From: Phycisphaerae bacterium
Lineage (GTDB): Bacteria > Planctomycetota > Phycisphaerae > UBA1845 > UTPLA1
Reading direction: 5' to 3'
DNA length: 13,405 bases
Assembly (NCBI GenBank): GCA_016935885.1
Contig: JAFGQA010000088.1
Location: 1-13,405, forward strand
Shown here piece by piece: positions 1 to 7,082 of this stretch. Under the pieces are notes generated by a model. That model was not told the origin of the DNA, did not search any database, and saw nothing but the letters and a program-made list of their open reading frames with translations. Each line of letters starts with the position of its first letter. The first letter of the stretch is position 1. A program made the position numbers and the translations under genes.

Positions 1-425
1 ATTCGCCGCTGGATTGTGACAGCCTGGCCCTGGCGGATCATCTCATCAAGGTCCGCAGCCGGCTGAAGCTCGGCGTCTCCTGTGAGCTGATCCGGTTTCT
101 TGTCTGCTTTCTGGCAGGCGTCATGATACGTTTGTCGAGCACGCTCTCGGACGGCCGCTCCCTTTCGAACCAACTCCGCCAAGCGTTGTGGGTCGAAGTC
201 AACGTTGGTGACGGTTGTGAAGAGCGCCTCGACCACGAACACGTCGGCATCGTGATTGCGCGCGCCCAGTTGTCGTGACCGGTGGGCGTACTGGGCCACG
301 CCTTCGGCCATGTGGATCAACAGATCTTGCAACGCCGCCGTATCCGGGTCTTTGCCGCAGACACCGTGGGTAGTGCAGCCTGTTCCCTTTGCGGTTTGCT
401 CACATTGGTAGCAAAACATGTTCAT
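1..425 (-). CDS. hcp: Hybrid-cluster protein / hydroxylamine reductase, N-terminal 141 residues (runs off the window)
   Basis: The reading frame is open from the ATG at 425 to the window edge. Its N-terminus has Cys5, Cys8, Cys17 and Cys23 (C-x2-C-x8-C-x5-C), the proximal cluster motif of Hcp, within [17 protein letters not shown]. The downstream segment VEALFTTVTNVDFDP is also typical of the family. Hcp is a cytoplasmic Fe-S/Fe-O-S enzyme that reduces NO and hydroxylamine and can act in protein S-nitrosylation. The close cysteine spacing suggests the [4Fe-4S] proximal cluster seen in anaerobes rather than the E. coli [2Fe-2S] form (family knowledge). An excellent AAAGGAG ribosome binding site at 430-436 fixes the start. 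A ferredoxin 3' remnant lies 45 nt upstream, so hcp once followed a ferredoxin gene. The remaining roughly 400 residues, with the hybrid-cluster ligands, lie outside the window, so intactness is unproven. Confidence 0.93.
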   Translation of the reverse strand, partial: MNMFCYQCEQTAKGTGCTTHGVCGKDPDTAALQDLLIHMAEGVAQYAHRSRQLGARNHDADVFVVEALFTTVTNVDFDPQRLAELVRKGAAVRERARQTYHDACQKADKKPDQLTGDAELQPAADLDEMIRQGQAVTIQRR

Positions 426-519
426 CTGTCTCCTTTCTATCAGATGTGTCCTTGCCAATTCGTACAACTCTCACTCATCTATTGTAATCGCGTCCACCGC
501 GCAGGCCCCGGCCGCCTCG
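331..519. repeat. Left copy of the ferredoxin 3' end / hcp 5' end duplication
   Basis: This segment matches 2521-2709 at a constant offset of 2190 bp with no gaps. It covers the first 32 codons of hcp, the 45-nt intergenic spacer with its ribosome binding site, and the last codons of ferredoxin. I count 11 differences in 331-420 but only 2 in 421-503. After about 519 the two copies share nothing: this one continues into a permease-like fragment, the other into intact ferredoxin. Similarity may extend a few bases left of 331 (TGC at 328-330). Confidence 0.93.
471..519 (-). pseudogene. Ferredoxin 3' remnant (last ~16 codons)
   Basis: On the minus strand the frame ends in GACAVDAITIDE and the stop at 471-473, nearly identical to the C-terminus of the intact ferredoxin at 2661-2849. 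Only the last cluster cysteine and the tail remain; the three clustered N-terminal cysteines are missing. Upstream the frame passes into unrelated GC-rich sequence, so any product of this open frame (it reaches 659) would be a chimera and not a functional ferredoxin. It still sits directly before hcp with the original spacing. I infer it is the left-over half of a split ferredoxin-hcp operon. Confidence 0.85.
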
Positions 520-526
520 CCGGGGC

Positions 527-640
527 CCGGCCGGGCTCTTGCGCCGCAGCCTTGAGGCGCCCGATGGACGTCGCCGGGACCTTCCTTGAGGACCGTTCGA
601 CGATCTTGTAGCTGTAATCGACCACGATGCCCGCGGGCCT
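527..640 (-). pseudogene. Internal fragment of an ABC-2 permease (YbhR-like), decayed
   Basis: The stretch aligns without gaps to 3553-3666, inside the intact permease gene (offset 3026). I count 23 mismatches in the 100 positions 535-634. On the minus strand it encodes GIVVDYSYKIVERSSRKV and ends in AAAQEPGR, against GIVLDYSAKIVGRFSQKV and GPAQEPGR in the real permease. Only about 37 codons remain, with no start and no membrane segments. It directly abuts the ferredoxin 3' remnant, matching the intact order permease-ferredoxin-hcp on the right, but with the permease end and most of ferredoxin deleted. About 77% identity means it is not a recent copy of the neighbouring gene. Confidence 0.8.
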
Positions 641-655
641 TGTTGCCGCGCTTTG

Positions 656-2452
656 TCACGGAAAGATCCCACGCTCCTTGTACACCTTCTCCAGTCGTGA
701 CAAGGCGACAACATAAGCCGCCGTACGCCAGTCGGTGTTGAGTTCCTTTGCCTTGTCGCGCACGCGTTCGTATGCACTGGCCATCCTCTTGCGCAGCTTG
801 CGGTCCACCTCTTCAAGATCCCAGAATTCACTTCGCTTGTTCTGCAGCCACTCGAAGTAGCTGACAATGACCCCGCCGGCATTGCAGAGAATGTCGGGAA
901 TGACATCGATGCCACGGTTCTGGAGGATCACGTCTCCTTCCGGATCGGTTGGACCATTTGCGCCTTCGGCCACAAGCGTGACTGACAACCAGGGCGCGGT
1001 TTCGGCAGTGATTTGGCTCTCCAGTGCTGCGGGAATGAAGATGTCGGCCTGTGTCCGGAGGAACGCCGCGTGGTCGACGGGCTCGCCTTGAGGGTAGCCA
1101 GCGACGCCCCCCTCGGCCTTCACGTGTTCCAGGAGTGTGCCCGGTTCGAGACCGTCCAAGTTGCGCGTTCCGCCAGTCTCATCCTCCACGGCGACCAGTT
1201 TCGCCCCGAGACGGGCCAAGAGGAGAGAGGCCCACGACCCCACATTCCCGAATCCCTGAACGATAAACGTAGCACCGGATAAGGAAATCCCGCGGCCCTC
1301 AGCCCACTTCTGAATTGTCAAGACCACACCTTGTCCGGTGGCCTTATCTCGCCCTTGGCTCCCGCCGGACTCGATCGGCTTGCCAGTGACAATGTGAACG
1401 TTGCGCTGCCGTTCGTGAGGAGGAATGGTCGAGAGATAGGTGTCTAGAATCCAAGCCATAATCTGCGAGTTCGTGTTCACGTCTGGGGCAGGAATGTCAT
1501 AATCCGGGCCGATGTTGTTTCCCAGATCAAACACAAACCGTCGGGTGATGCGCTCCAGTTCCGCTGGCGAGTATCTAGAAGGATCGAGCTGGATACCACC
1601 TTTTGCGCCACCGAACGGAATGCCAGCCAACGCTCCCTTCCAGGTCATCCAGGAGGCCAGGGCGCGGATTTCGTCCAGATCCACCTTCGGGTGGTAGCGC
1701 AGCCCTCCCTTGAACGGCCCCAGCACACCGCAATGCTGAACACGATAGCCCGTGAACACCTCAATCTCGCCATTGTCCATCTTTACCGGAGAGTGGACCA
1801 CGATTTCGTTCTCGGTCGTGCCGAGGATCCTACGCACATTCGTGTCGAGACGCATCAAATCCGCCGCCTTGTTGAACTGCATGGCGACGTTTTGATAGAG
1901 GCTTTTTCTCTTCGGCTTCGTCGCCGGTGCCTCTGGGTAATCTGCATCGGGCCTCACCAGAGCGTTGATGTAACTGGCAAAAGTGCTCAACGCGACGACC
2001 CCGAGTGTCTCCACGATCTCAGCGTCGCACAGACCTGCATTCCTTGCGGCTTGAACATCCTTATCAGTCACGCGCCCTTGTTCCTGGACGATTGCGGCTC
2101 CCAGGTCAAGAACAGCCTTCAGCTTCGAATCGGTCACCTCTCCCTTTCGAAAGGCGACGGTCTCCTCGACAGTGGCGCCCTCCGCGTCGGCCCTGGCCAT
2201 GTGGTAGGCGGTACCATCACGGCAGCCCTGAATCTCGCACGCGCGTAAGGCGATGGCCTCGTGGACCTTCCCCCCAAGTACTCCCTCATCCAACGAGGCG
2301 AACATGCCTACAAGCGCCTTGAGTGTTGCGGGCGAATGCGCCGCTATCGCAAAGATCTTCGGCACGCAGCCGAACTTCGCCTTGATCTGCTCAAGAACAG
2401 CCCTTGAGCCGGCGGGGGCGCTGGCGAGATCAACTGTTGGGAGCCGTTGCAT
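656..2452 (-). CDS. Fusion protein: AhpD-like carboxymuconolactone-decarboxylase domain + glutamate dehydrogenase
   Basis: This is one uninterrupted 598-residue frame. Residues 1 to about 173 form an alkylhydroperoxidase/carboxymuconolactone-decarboxylase (CMD) domain with [13 protein letters not shown] at 65-77 and His84. Only Cys77 of the usual CxxC pair remains (CRDG). A basic linker, KPKRK, at 179-183 leads into a complete Glu/Leu/Phe/Val dehydrogenase of 415 residues, the normal stand-alone length. It has substrate lysines Lys248 (KGGLRYHP) and Lys272, catalytic Lys284 in GGAKGG, an IPAPDVNT loop and a GFGNVG dinucleotide motif. The enzyme interconverts 2-oxoglutarate plus ammonium and glutamate with NAD(P)H in the cytoplasm. 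AGGAGG at 2461-2466, 8 nt before the ATG, supports translation from the CMD domain, so the fusion is expressed as such. The gene sits between two duplicated fragments of a ferredoxin-hcp operon. No terminator is visible after its stop. A role in assimilating ammonium made by Hcp is inference. Confidence 0.95.
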   Translation of the reverse strand: MQRLPTVDLASAPAGSRAVLEQIKAKFGCVPKIFAIAAHSPATLKALVGMFASLDEGVLGGKVHEAIALRACEIQGCRDGTAYHMARADAEGATVEETVAFRKGEVTDSKLKAVLDLGAAIVQEQGRVTDKDVQAARNAGLCDAEIVETLGVVALSTFASYINALVRPDADYPEAPATKPKRKSLYQNVAMQFNKAADLMRLDTNVRRILGTTENEIVVHSPVKMDNGEIEVFTGYRVQHCGVLGPFKGGLRYHPKVDLDEIRALASWMTWKGALAGIPFGGAKGGIQLDPSRYSPAELERITRRFVFDLGNNIGPDYDIPAPDVNTNSQIMAWILDTYLSTIPPHERQRNVHIVTGKPIESGGSQGRDKATGQGVVLTIQKWAEGRGISLSGATFIVQGFGNVGSWASLLLARLGAKLVAVEDETGGTRNLDGLEPGTLLEHVKAEGGVAGYPQGEPVDHAAFLRTQADIFIPAALESQITAETAPWLSVTLVAEGANGPTDPEGDVILQNRGIDVIPDILCNAGGVIVSYFEWLQNKRSEFWDLEEVDRKLRKRMASAYERVRDKAKELNTDWRTAAYVVALSRLEKVYKERGIFP

Positions 2453-2460
2453 GCTGCCTA

Positions 2461-2466
2461 CCTCCT
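2461..2466 (-). promoter_or_regulatory. Strong ribosome binding site of the fusion gene
   Basis: AGGAGG on the minus strand lies 8 nt before the ATG at 2452. It decides that translation begins with the CMD domain and not at an internal start before the dehydrogenase part, which makes the two-domain product the main one. Confidence 0.85.
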
Positions 2467-2516
2467 GTCAGACCTTCGCGAAAATCCGTCCGCGTGTGTG
2501 ATAAGCAATACCAGTC

Positions 2517-2615
2517 CTGCAACGCCGCTGGATCCGGGTCTTTGCCGCAGACGCCGTGGGCGGTGCAGCCTGTCCCCTTCGCAGTCTGTTCACATTGATA
2601 GCAAAACATGTTCAT
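2517..2615 (-). pseudogene. hcp: Truncated hcp 5' end (second copy)
   Basis: It starts with the same ribosome binding site and the same first residues, [17 protein letters not shown], as hcp at 425. Its first 34 codons differ from that gene by two amino acids (Ala for Thr at 19, Pro for Thr at 29). At about 2517 the similarity stops. The frame then reads through unrelated residues ([14 protein letters not shown]), overlaps the start of the fusion gene and ends at 2430. All four proximal-cluster cysteines remain, but the catalytic part is missing. The frame could yield a short peptide of about 61 residues from this start. I regard it as a break point scar, although it is well placed to be translated just after ferredoxin and could couple translation to the fusion gene. 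Confidence 0.88.
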
Positions 2616-2709
2616 GTGTCTCCTTTCTATCAGATGTCTCCTTGCCAATTCGTACAACTCTCACTCATCTATTGTAATCGCGTCCACCGCGCAACCCTCG
2701 GCCGCCTCG
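2521..2709. repeat. Right copy of the ferredoxin 3' end / hcp 5' end duplication
   Basis: Partner of 331-519 in direct orientation, at a constant offset of 2190 bp without gaps. Here the ferredoxin side is intact and the hcp side is cut, the reverse of the left copy. Together the two copies preserve one complete ferredoxin and one complete hcp start, with the fusion gene between them. Confidence 0.93.
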
Positions 2710-2849
2710 CAGCAGGCGTCCTCTTCCTCCGGTGGTACCGGGTTTGCCTTCACCTTGGCCACATCCTCTACGAGCTCAAACACCTCGGGACAGATGGCCT
2801 CGCAGGTGCCACATCCCGTGCACAGGTCTTCATCAACGATTGCTTTCAT
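2661..2849 (-). CDS. Single-cluster [4Fe-4S] ferredoxin
   Basis: The 62-residue product has Cys10, Cys13 and Cys16 in LCTGCGTC, and Cys53 near the C-terminus (GCAVDA). This is the ligand set of monocluster ferredoxins of the Desulfovibrio gigas/Thermotoga type. Cys20 with Cys46 or Cys47 could form the structural disulfide of that family. The usual proline after the last ligand is alanine. The protein is acidic, as expected for a soluble low-potential electron carrier. It begins 64 nt after the permease stop, with AGGTG at 2854-2858 as a modest ribosome binding site, and ends 45 nt before an hcp start. An ancestral ferredoxin-hcp pair is therefore likely, and electron delivery to Hcp is a reasonable inference. 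No separate promoter or terminator is clear in the 64-nt gap. Confidence 0.93.
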   Translation of the reverse strand: MKAIVDEDLCTGCGTCEAICPEVFELVEDVAKVKANPVPPEEEDACCEAAEGCAVDAITIDE

Positions 2850-2913
2850 TTAGCACCTGGCCTATCTCATGTATGTTCCAGACACGGGCGCGAGCGGCTG
2901 GACTGCCCCGCGC

Positions 2914-4044
2914 TCACGCCAACGTCTTATGAAGCCTCCGCGACGCCATCCACAGCGTCAGGACACCCATTGTCAGCAACACCAGCATCGGCGGCCAGAG
3001 GATTGCCGGGCCAACACCCTTGAGGAAGATGCCTCGCACGATCACCAGGAAGTAACGCAATGGGTTCAGGTACGTCAGCCACTGCACAACCTCAGGCATA
3101 TTGGCGATTGGGAACATGAATCCCGACAGCAACACTGCGGGAAAGTAGAAGAAGAACGTGCTCATCATGGCCTGCTGCTGCGTCTGGCTCACCGTCGAGA
3201 TCAACAGGCCGATACCCAGCGTCGTCATGATGTAAAGCGTTGTGGCGGCGAACAACAGCGGCAGACTCCCGCGGATCGGAACTTCGAACCAGAAGACGCC
3301 GATCAACGTGATCAGCAGCACGTCGGCGAAGCCGATCAGGGCGAAGGGCACAGTCTTGCCCAGAATGAACTCAACCGGTCGGATCGGCGTGACCATGATC
3401 TGCTCCATCGTGCCGATCTCCTTTTCACGCACGACGGCCATGCTGGTGAGCATCAGAGTAATGAGCATGACGATGATCGCGATCACGCCAGGCACGTAGA
3501 AGTTCCGGCTCTCCAGGTTCTCGTTAAACCAGGCCCGCGTCTGCATTTCCACGCGGCCAGGCTCTTGCGCCGGTCCCATGAGGCGCGCGAAACGCGTGAG
3601 CAGGACCTTCTGTGAGAAACGCCCGACGATCTTGGCGCTGTAATCGAGCACGATGCCGGCGGTGTTGGAGTCGGTCCCGTCCACGATGATCTGGAGCTGA
3701 GCGGTGCGGCCGGCGCGCAGGTTGTCGTGAAAACCCGGATTGATGCGCAAGATCGCGCTGGCCTTCCCGCGGTCCATCAGGTCCCGGGCGCGGCGCTCGT
3801 CAGGAACGTACTCGGTCACGTCGAAGTAACCGGACTTCACGAAACGAGCCACCAGCTTCCGGCTGGCCACACTGTCGTCCAGGTCGTACACCGCGGTGCG
3901 CACGTGCTTTACGTCGGTCGTTACGGCGTAGCCGAAGATGAGAACCTGAATGATGGGCATCAGGAAAATAATGCCTTTCATCTTCGGGTCGCGGAAGACC
4001 TGAATGAACTCCTTGATCAGCATGTGCTTGATGCGCTCGAACAC
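2914..4044 (-). CDS. ybhR: ABC-2 type exporter permease, YbhR-like
   Basis: The 376-residue inner-membrane protein has one N-terminal membrane segment (PIIQVLIFGYAV), a long periplasmic domain (about 45-180) with the family motif IIVDGTDSNTAG, and five more hydrophobic segments from about residue 185. The cytoplasmic loop has VVREKEIGTMEQIMVTP, the ATPase-coupling helix of this family, followed by LSGFMFPIANMP near the end. It starts with GTG at 4044, 2 nt after the stop of the preceding permease, so the two are translationally linked. It should pair with that permease to form the channel of an MFP-dependent ABC exporter (family knowledge from YbhFSR and related systems). The substrate cannot be read from the sequence. 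A diverged fragment of such a gene also occurs at 527-640. Confidence 0.93.
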   Translation of the reverse strand: MFERIKHMLIKEFIQVFRDPKMKGIIFLMPIIQVLIFGYAVTTDVKHVRTAVYDLDDSVASRKLVARFVKSGYFDVTEYVPDERRARDLMDRGKASAILRINPGFHDNLRAGRTAQLQIIVDGTDSNTAGIVLDYSAKIVGRFSQKVLLTRFARLMGPAQEPGRVEMQTRAWFNENLESRNFYVPGVIAIIVMLITLMLTSMAVVREKEIGTMEQIMVTPIRPVEFILGKTVPFALIGFADVLLITLIGVFWFEVPIRGSLPLLFAATTLYIMTTLGIGLLISTVSQTQQQAMMSTFFFYFPAVLLSGFMFPIANMPEVVQWLTYLNPLRYFLVIVRGIFLKGVGPAILWPPMLVLLTMGVLTLWMASRRLHKTLA

Positions 4045-4046
4045 GG

Positions 4047-5180
4047 CTACACCAGCTTCTTCTTGAACTTCACGTTGGCGAGCGCGACCATCGCGACGCC
4101 GAACACCGTCAACAAAACCGCCTCGACCCCCAGAATCTCCAGCCCAACGCCCTTCAAGTAGATGCCCTTCAGCAACGTCACGAAGTAGCGCGCGGGAATC
4201 AGATGCGTGATCACCTGGATCGGCGTCGGCATATTACTGATCGCGTACATGAACCCGGACAATAGAAACGACGGCAGGAAGGTCAAGACCATCGCCAACT
4301 GGCTCGCTAGTAGCTGGCTTTTGGTCACGATGCTGATCACCATGCCGAGTGACAGCGCCCCGGCCAGGAAGATCGCCGCCATGCCGAACAGCAGGGCGAC
4401 ATTGCCGCGCAGTGGCACTTGAAACAGAAACTCGCCCATCAGGACGGCTAGCAGGACATCGAGCATGCCGAGGGCGAAGTACGGCAGCAGCTTGCCGAGG
4501 ATTAGCTCGCGCCCCTTCACGGGCGTGGAGATGAGCTGCTCCATTGTGCCGCGTTCCCACTCGCGCGCGACGGTCAACGAGGTCAGCAACGCCGCGATGA
4601 CCATCATGATCACGGCGATCAACCCTGGAACAATGTAGTTTTTGGATTCCATGTCCGCGTTGAACCACGTCCGTGGCCGCAGGTCGACTGGTGTGCGTAG
4701 CGTCGCTCCACCTGTACGCTGGATATCGCGGATCGCGATGTCTTCTGAGTAACCCTGGGCGACTATGTCGGCGTAGCCCATGGCGATGGTGGCGGTATTT
4801 GAGTCCGAGCCGTCCACGATCAATTGCACGGGGGCCGCACGACCGGACTCGATTCGCGCGGCGAAGTCCGTTGGAATGACCAGCGCGGCTAACGCCGTTC
4901 CGTTGTCGATGGTGCGCTCCAGCTCCGCGTAGTTGCGAACGTAACCGCACACCGAGAAGTAGCGTGATCCGCCAAATCGGCTGAGAAACTCCCGGCTGAC
5001 CTGCGACTCGTCCTGATCCCAGACGACTAGCGGCACATCGTCGACATCCAACGTCAGCGCATAGCCGAACAACACGAGCAGCAGCATGGGAATCGCAATG
5101 GCCATGCCCAGGCTGCGCGGATCGCGCATGATGTGAATGGCCTCCTTGCGGGCTACGGCCCAGATGCGGTGGAGGTTCAT
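4047..5180 (-). CDS. ybhS: ABC-2 type exporter permease, YbhS-like
   Basis: The 377-residue inner-membrane protein has the same architecture as its neighbour: a first membrane segment (AIPMLLLVLFGYAL), a periplasmic domain with LIVDGSDSNTAT, and a C-terminal membrane bundle. The coupling segment is TVAREWERGTMEQLISTP and the last loop holds LSGFMYAISNMPTP. Its ATG overlaps the TGA of the ATPase gene by 4 nt (ATGA), typical of translational coupling. The two permeases are paralogues, and the order ATPase-YbhS-YbhR follows the E. coli operon. The pair probably forms a heterodimeric channel working with the adaptor at 7079-8251 and an outer-membrane factor that is not in this window. Confidence 0.93.
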   Translation of the reverse strand: MNLHRIWAVARKEAIHIMRDPRSLGMAIAIPMLLLVLFGYALTLDVDDVPLVVWDQDESQVSREFLSRFGGSRYFSVCGYVRNYAELERTIDNGTALAALVIPTDFAARIESGRAAPVQLIVDGSDSNTATIAMGYADIVAQGYSEDIAIRDIQRTGGATLRTPVDLRPRTWFNADMESKNYIVPGLIAVIMMVIAALLTSLTVAREWERGTMEQLISTPVKGRELILGKLLPYFALGMLDVLLAVLMGEFLFQVPLRGNVALLFGMAAIFLAGALSLGMVISIVTKSQLLASQLAMVLTFLPSFLLSGFMYAISNMPTPIQVITHLIPARYFVTLLKGIYLKGVGLEILGVEAVLLTVFGVAMVALANVKFKKKLV

Positions 5181-6151
5181 GCGCGCACCTCCGCCTGTGG
5201 CTGCTGAGCCCGATCGCGAGCCTCGATCAGTGAAACGAACACATCCTCCAGCGACTGCACAATGCCCTCGATCCGCGCGACTTGATAGCCGCGATCGTCG
5301 AGCCTCTTCCGAATCGAGTCGATCGCCACATCTCTACCCTCGACGACCGCGTGCAGGCCGTCGCCGAAGAGGGCAACCTCCTTGACGCCGGCGACGCTTT
5401 CAATCTCCCGCACCGCGTTGTGTGGACGCGCGCAGGCGATCTCCAGCACGTCCTCCTGCATGAATTCGGTCTTGAGCGTTTCCGGCGTGCCCGTGGCGAT
5501 CAACTCACCGCGATAAATGAGCCCGAGCCGATCACAGTATTCAGCCTCCTCCATGTAGTGCGTGGTGACGAATACTGTTACGCCTTGGCTGGAGAGTTCA
5601 TAGATCAGGTCCCAAAACCGCCGGCGACTGACGGGATCGACGCCGGACGTGGGCTCGTCGAGGAAGATGATCGGCGGCTCATGCAGGATCGCGCAACCCA
5701 GCGCCAGACGCTGCTTCCACCCGCCCGAGAGGGTTGCGGTCCGAGAGGCGCGATGGTCCGTCAGCCCGGCCATCTCGATGACCCAGGTCTTGCGTTCGTT
5801 TTTCTTCGCTGCCGGAATTCGATAGATGCCACTGTAGAAGTCGATGTTCTCCTCGACGGTCAGATCGTCGTACAGCGAGAACTTCTGGCTCATGTAGCCG
5901 ATGTGCGCTTTGATTTGCTCGGCTTCGGTGCGGACATCGAATCCGGCGACGGTGCCTTCCCCGCCGCTGGGTGCCAGCAGACCGCAGAGCATGCGGATGG
6001 TCGTCGACTTCCCGGCGCCATTGGGGCCGAGGAAGCCGAAGATTTCGCCTTTGGCGACCTCAAAGCTAACGCGGTTGACCGCAATAAAGCTGCCAAAGCG
6101 CTTCTCAAGGTCGCGCACGACTACAGCGGTGTTGTCGTTATTCGGCATCAT
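5177..6151 (-). CDS. ybhF: ABC exporter ATPase, second (canonical) nucleotide-binding subunit
   Basis: The 324-residue product has a complete ABC domain: Walker A GPNGAGKST (42-50), Q-loop Gln89 in YMSQKF, signature LSGGWKQR (141-148), Walker B IIFLDE (161-166) with catalytic Glu166, and H-loop His198 in VTTHYMEEAE. The C-terminal 80 or so residues are the extension typical of YbhF-type ATPases, ending before EDVFVSLIEARD. A longer open frame reaches 6274 but lies inside the preceding gene. I place the start at the tandem ATG codons 6151/6148, just after GGAAG (6157-6161), which gives an 11-14 nt overlap with the upstream ATPase. In E. coli YbhF both ABC domains are in one chain; here they are separate genes. 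It energises drug export at the cytoplasmic face of the membrane. Confidence 0.92.
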   Translation of the reverse strand: MMPNNDNTAVVVRDLEKRFGSFIAVNRVSFEVAKGEIFGFLGPNGAGKSTTIRMLCGLLAPSGGEGTVAGFDVRTEAEQIKAHIGYMSQKFSLYDDLTVEENIDFYSGIYRIPAAKKNERKTWVIEMAGLTDHRASRTATLSGGWKQRLALGCAILHEPPIIFLDEPTSGVDPVSRRRFWDLIYELSSQGVTVFVTTHYMEEAEYCDRLGLIYRGELIATGTPETLKTEFMQEDVLEIACARPHNAVREIESVAGVKEVALFGDGLHAVVEGRDVAIDSIRKRLDDRGYQVARIEGIVQSLEDVFVSLIEARDRAQQPQAEVRA

Positions 6152-7082
6152 CGCCGCTTCCAGCCTCTTCGCGGGCCAGGACAGACACAAACACGTCCTC
6201 GAGCGTGGGCTCGATCGGGCGGATACTGGTGGTTTGGAGTCCGGCTCCAGCCAGCAGTTGTTCCACACGTCCACTTGTACTCTCGGGTTTCTGGGTCACG
6301 ACATGGACTCGGTCGCCAAACAGGCCGACCGAATCCGCTTGCAGCTTTTCCCGCAGCAATGCGGTTGCCCGGCGCGGCTGCGGCCCGCGTACCTCGAGGA
6401 TTGTGCCTTGTGGAAGCTGTTTGACCTCACGCGGCGTGCCCACCGCCAGTAAACGTCCGTGATGCATCAGGCCAAGCCGGTTGCAGCGTTCGGCCTCATC
6501 GAGATAGGCGGTGGATACGAAGATCGTCACCTTTTCGCGCAGTAGCGCGTACAGGATGCGCCAGAAGTCGCGCCGCGAAACGGGATCCACGCCGTTCGTT
6601 GGCTCATCAAGAAACAGCACTTCTGGCGTGTGGATCAGCGCGCACGCCAGACCGAGCTTCTGTTTCATGCCGCCGGACAGTCGCCCGGCCAGGCGCTTCC
6701 GGAACGGCGTCAGGTTACTGAAGGCCAGGAGTTGCTCGACCTTCTCCACGCGGCCCTTGCGCGGCACGCCGTAGATGTCCGCGTAGAATTCGATGTTCTC
6801 CATGACCGTCAGGTCGGGGTAGAGCCCGAACCGCTGGCTCATGTAGCCGATATGCTCTTTGATCGCCTCGGCATCGCGCACGGTGTTCAGCCCCATCACG
6901 CGTGCCTCGCCGGCGGTCGGATCCATGATCGACGTCAGCAGCCGCATCGTGGTCGTCTTGCCCGCGCCGTCGGGTCCCACGAGCCCGAAGATCTCTCCCG
7001 CCGCGATGTCGAGCGTCAGCTCATCGACAGCCGTGAGCTGCTCAAACCGCTTGGTCAAGGCGTGTGTTTCGATGGCGTTCAC
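6138..7082 (-). CDS. ybhF: ABC exporter ATPase, first subunit with degenerate H-loop
   Basis: The 314-residue ATPase has Walker A GPDGAGKT (36-43), Q-loop Gln83 (YMSQRF), signature LSGGMKQK (135-142), and Walker B VLFLDE (155-160) with Glu160. At the H-loop position the sequence is FVSTAYLDEAE, so the switch histidine is Ala192. Asymmetric ABC dimers with one weakened site are known, and the first domain of RbbA/YbhF-type proteins tends to show this change (recalled, not checked). It begins with GTG at 7082, overlapping the TGA of the adaptor gene. It is the likely partner of the canonical ATPase immediately downstream, forming a heterodimer in which only one site hydrolyses ATP fully (inference). 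Confidence 0.92.
   Translation of the reverse strand: MNAIETHALTKRFEQLTAVDELTLDIAAGEIFGLVGPDGAGKTTTMRLLTSIMDPTAGEARVMGLNTVRDAEAIKEHIGYMSQRFGLYPDLTVMENIEFYADIYGVPRKGRVEKVEQLLAFSNLTPFRKRLAGRLSGGMKQKLGLACALIHTPEVLFLDEPTNGVDPVSRRDFWRILYALLREKVTIFVSTAYLDEAERCNRLGLMHHGRLLAVGTPREVKQLPQGTILEVRGPQPRRATALLREKLQADSVGLFGDRVHVVTQKPESTSGRVEQLLAGAGLQTTSIRPIEPTLEDVFVSVLAREEAGSGDDAE

Noticed and set aside
282..611. Plus-strand open frame of 109 codons
   Set aside because: It is antisense to hcp, the ferredoxin remnant and the permease fragment, and has no ribosome binding site.
471..659. A second functional small ferredoxin
   Set aside because: Only the C-terminal tail is ferredoxin; the three N-terminal cluster cysteines are missing and the upstream part is an out-of-frame permease fragment.
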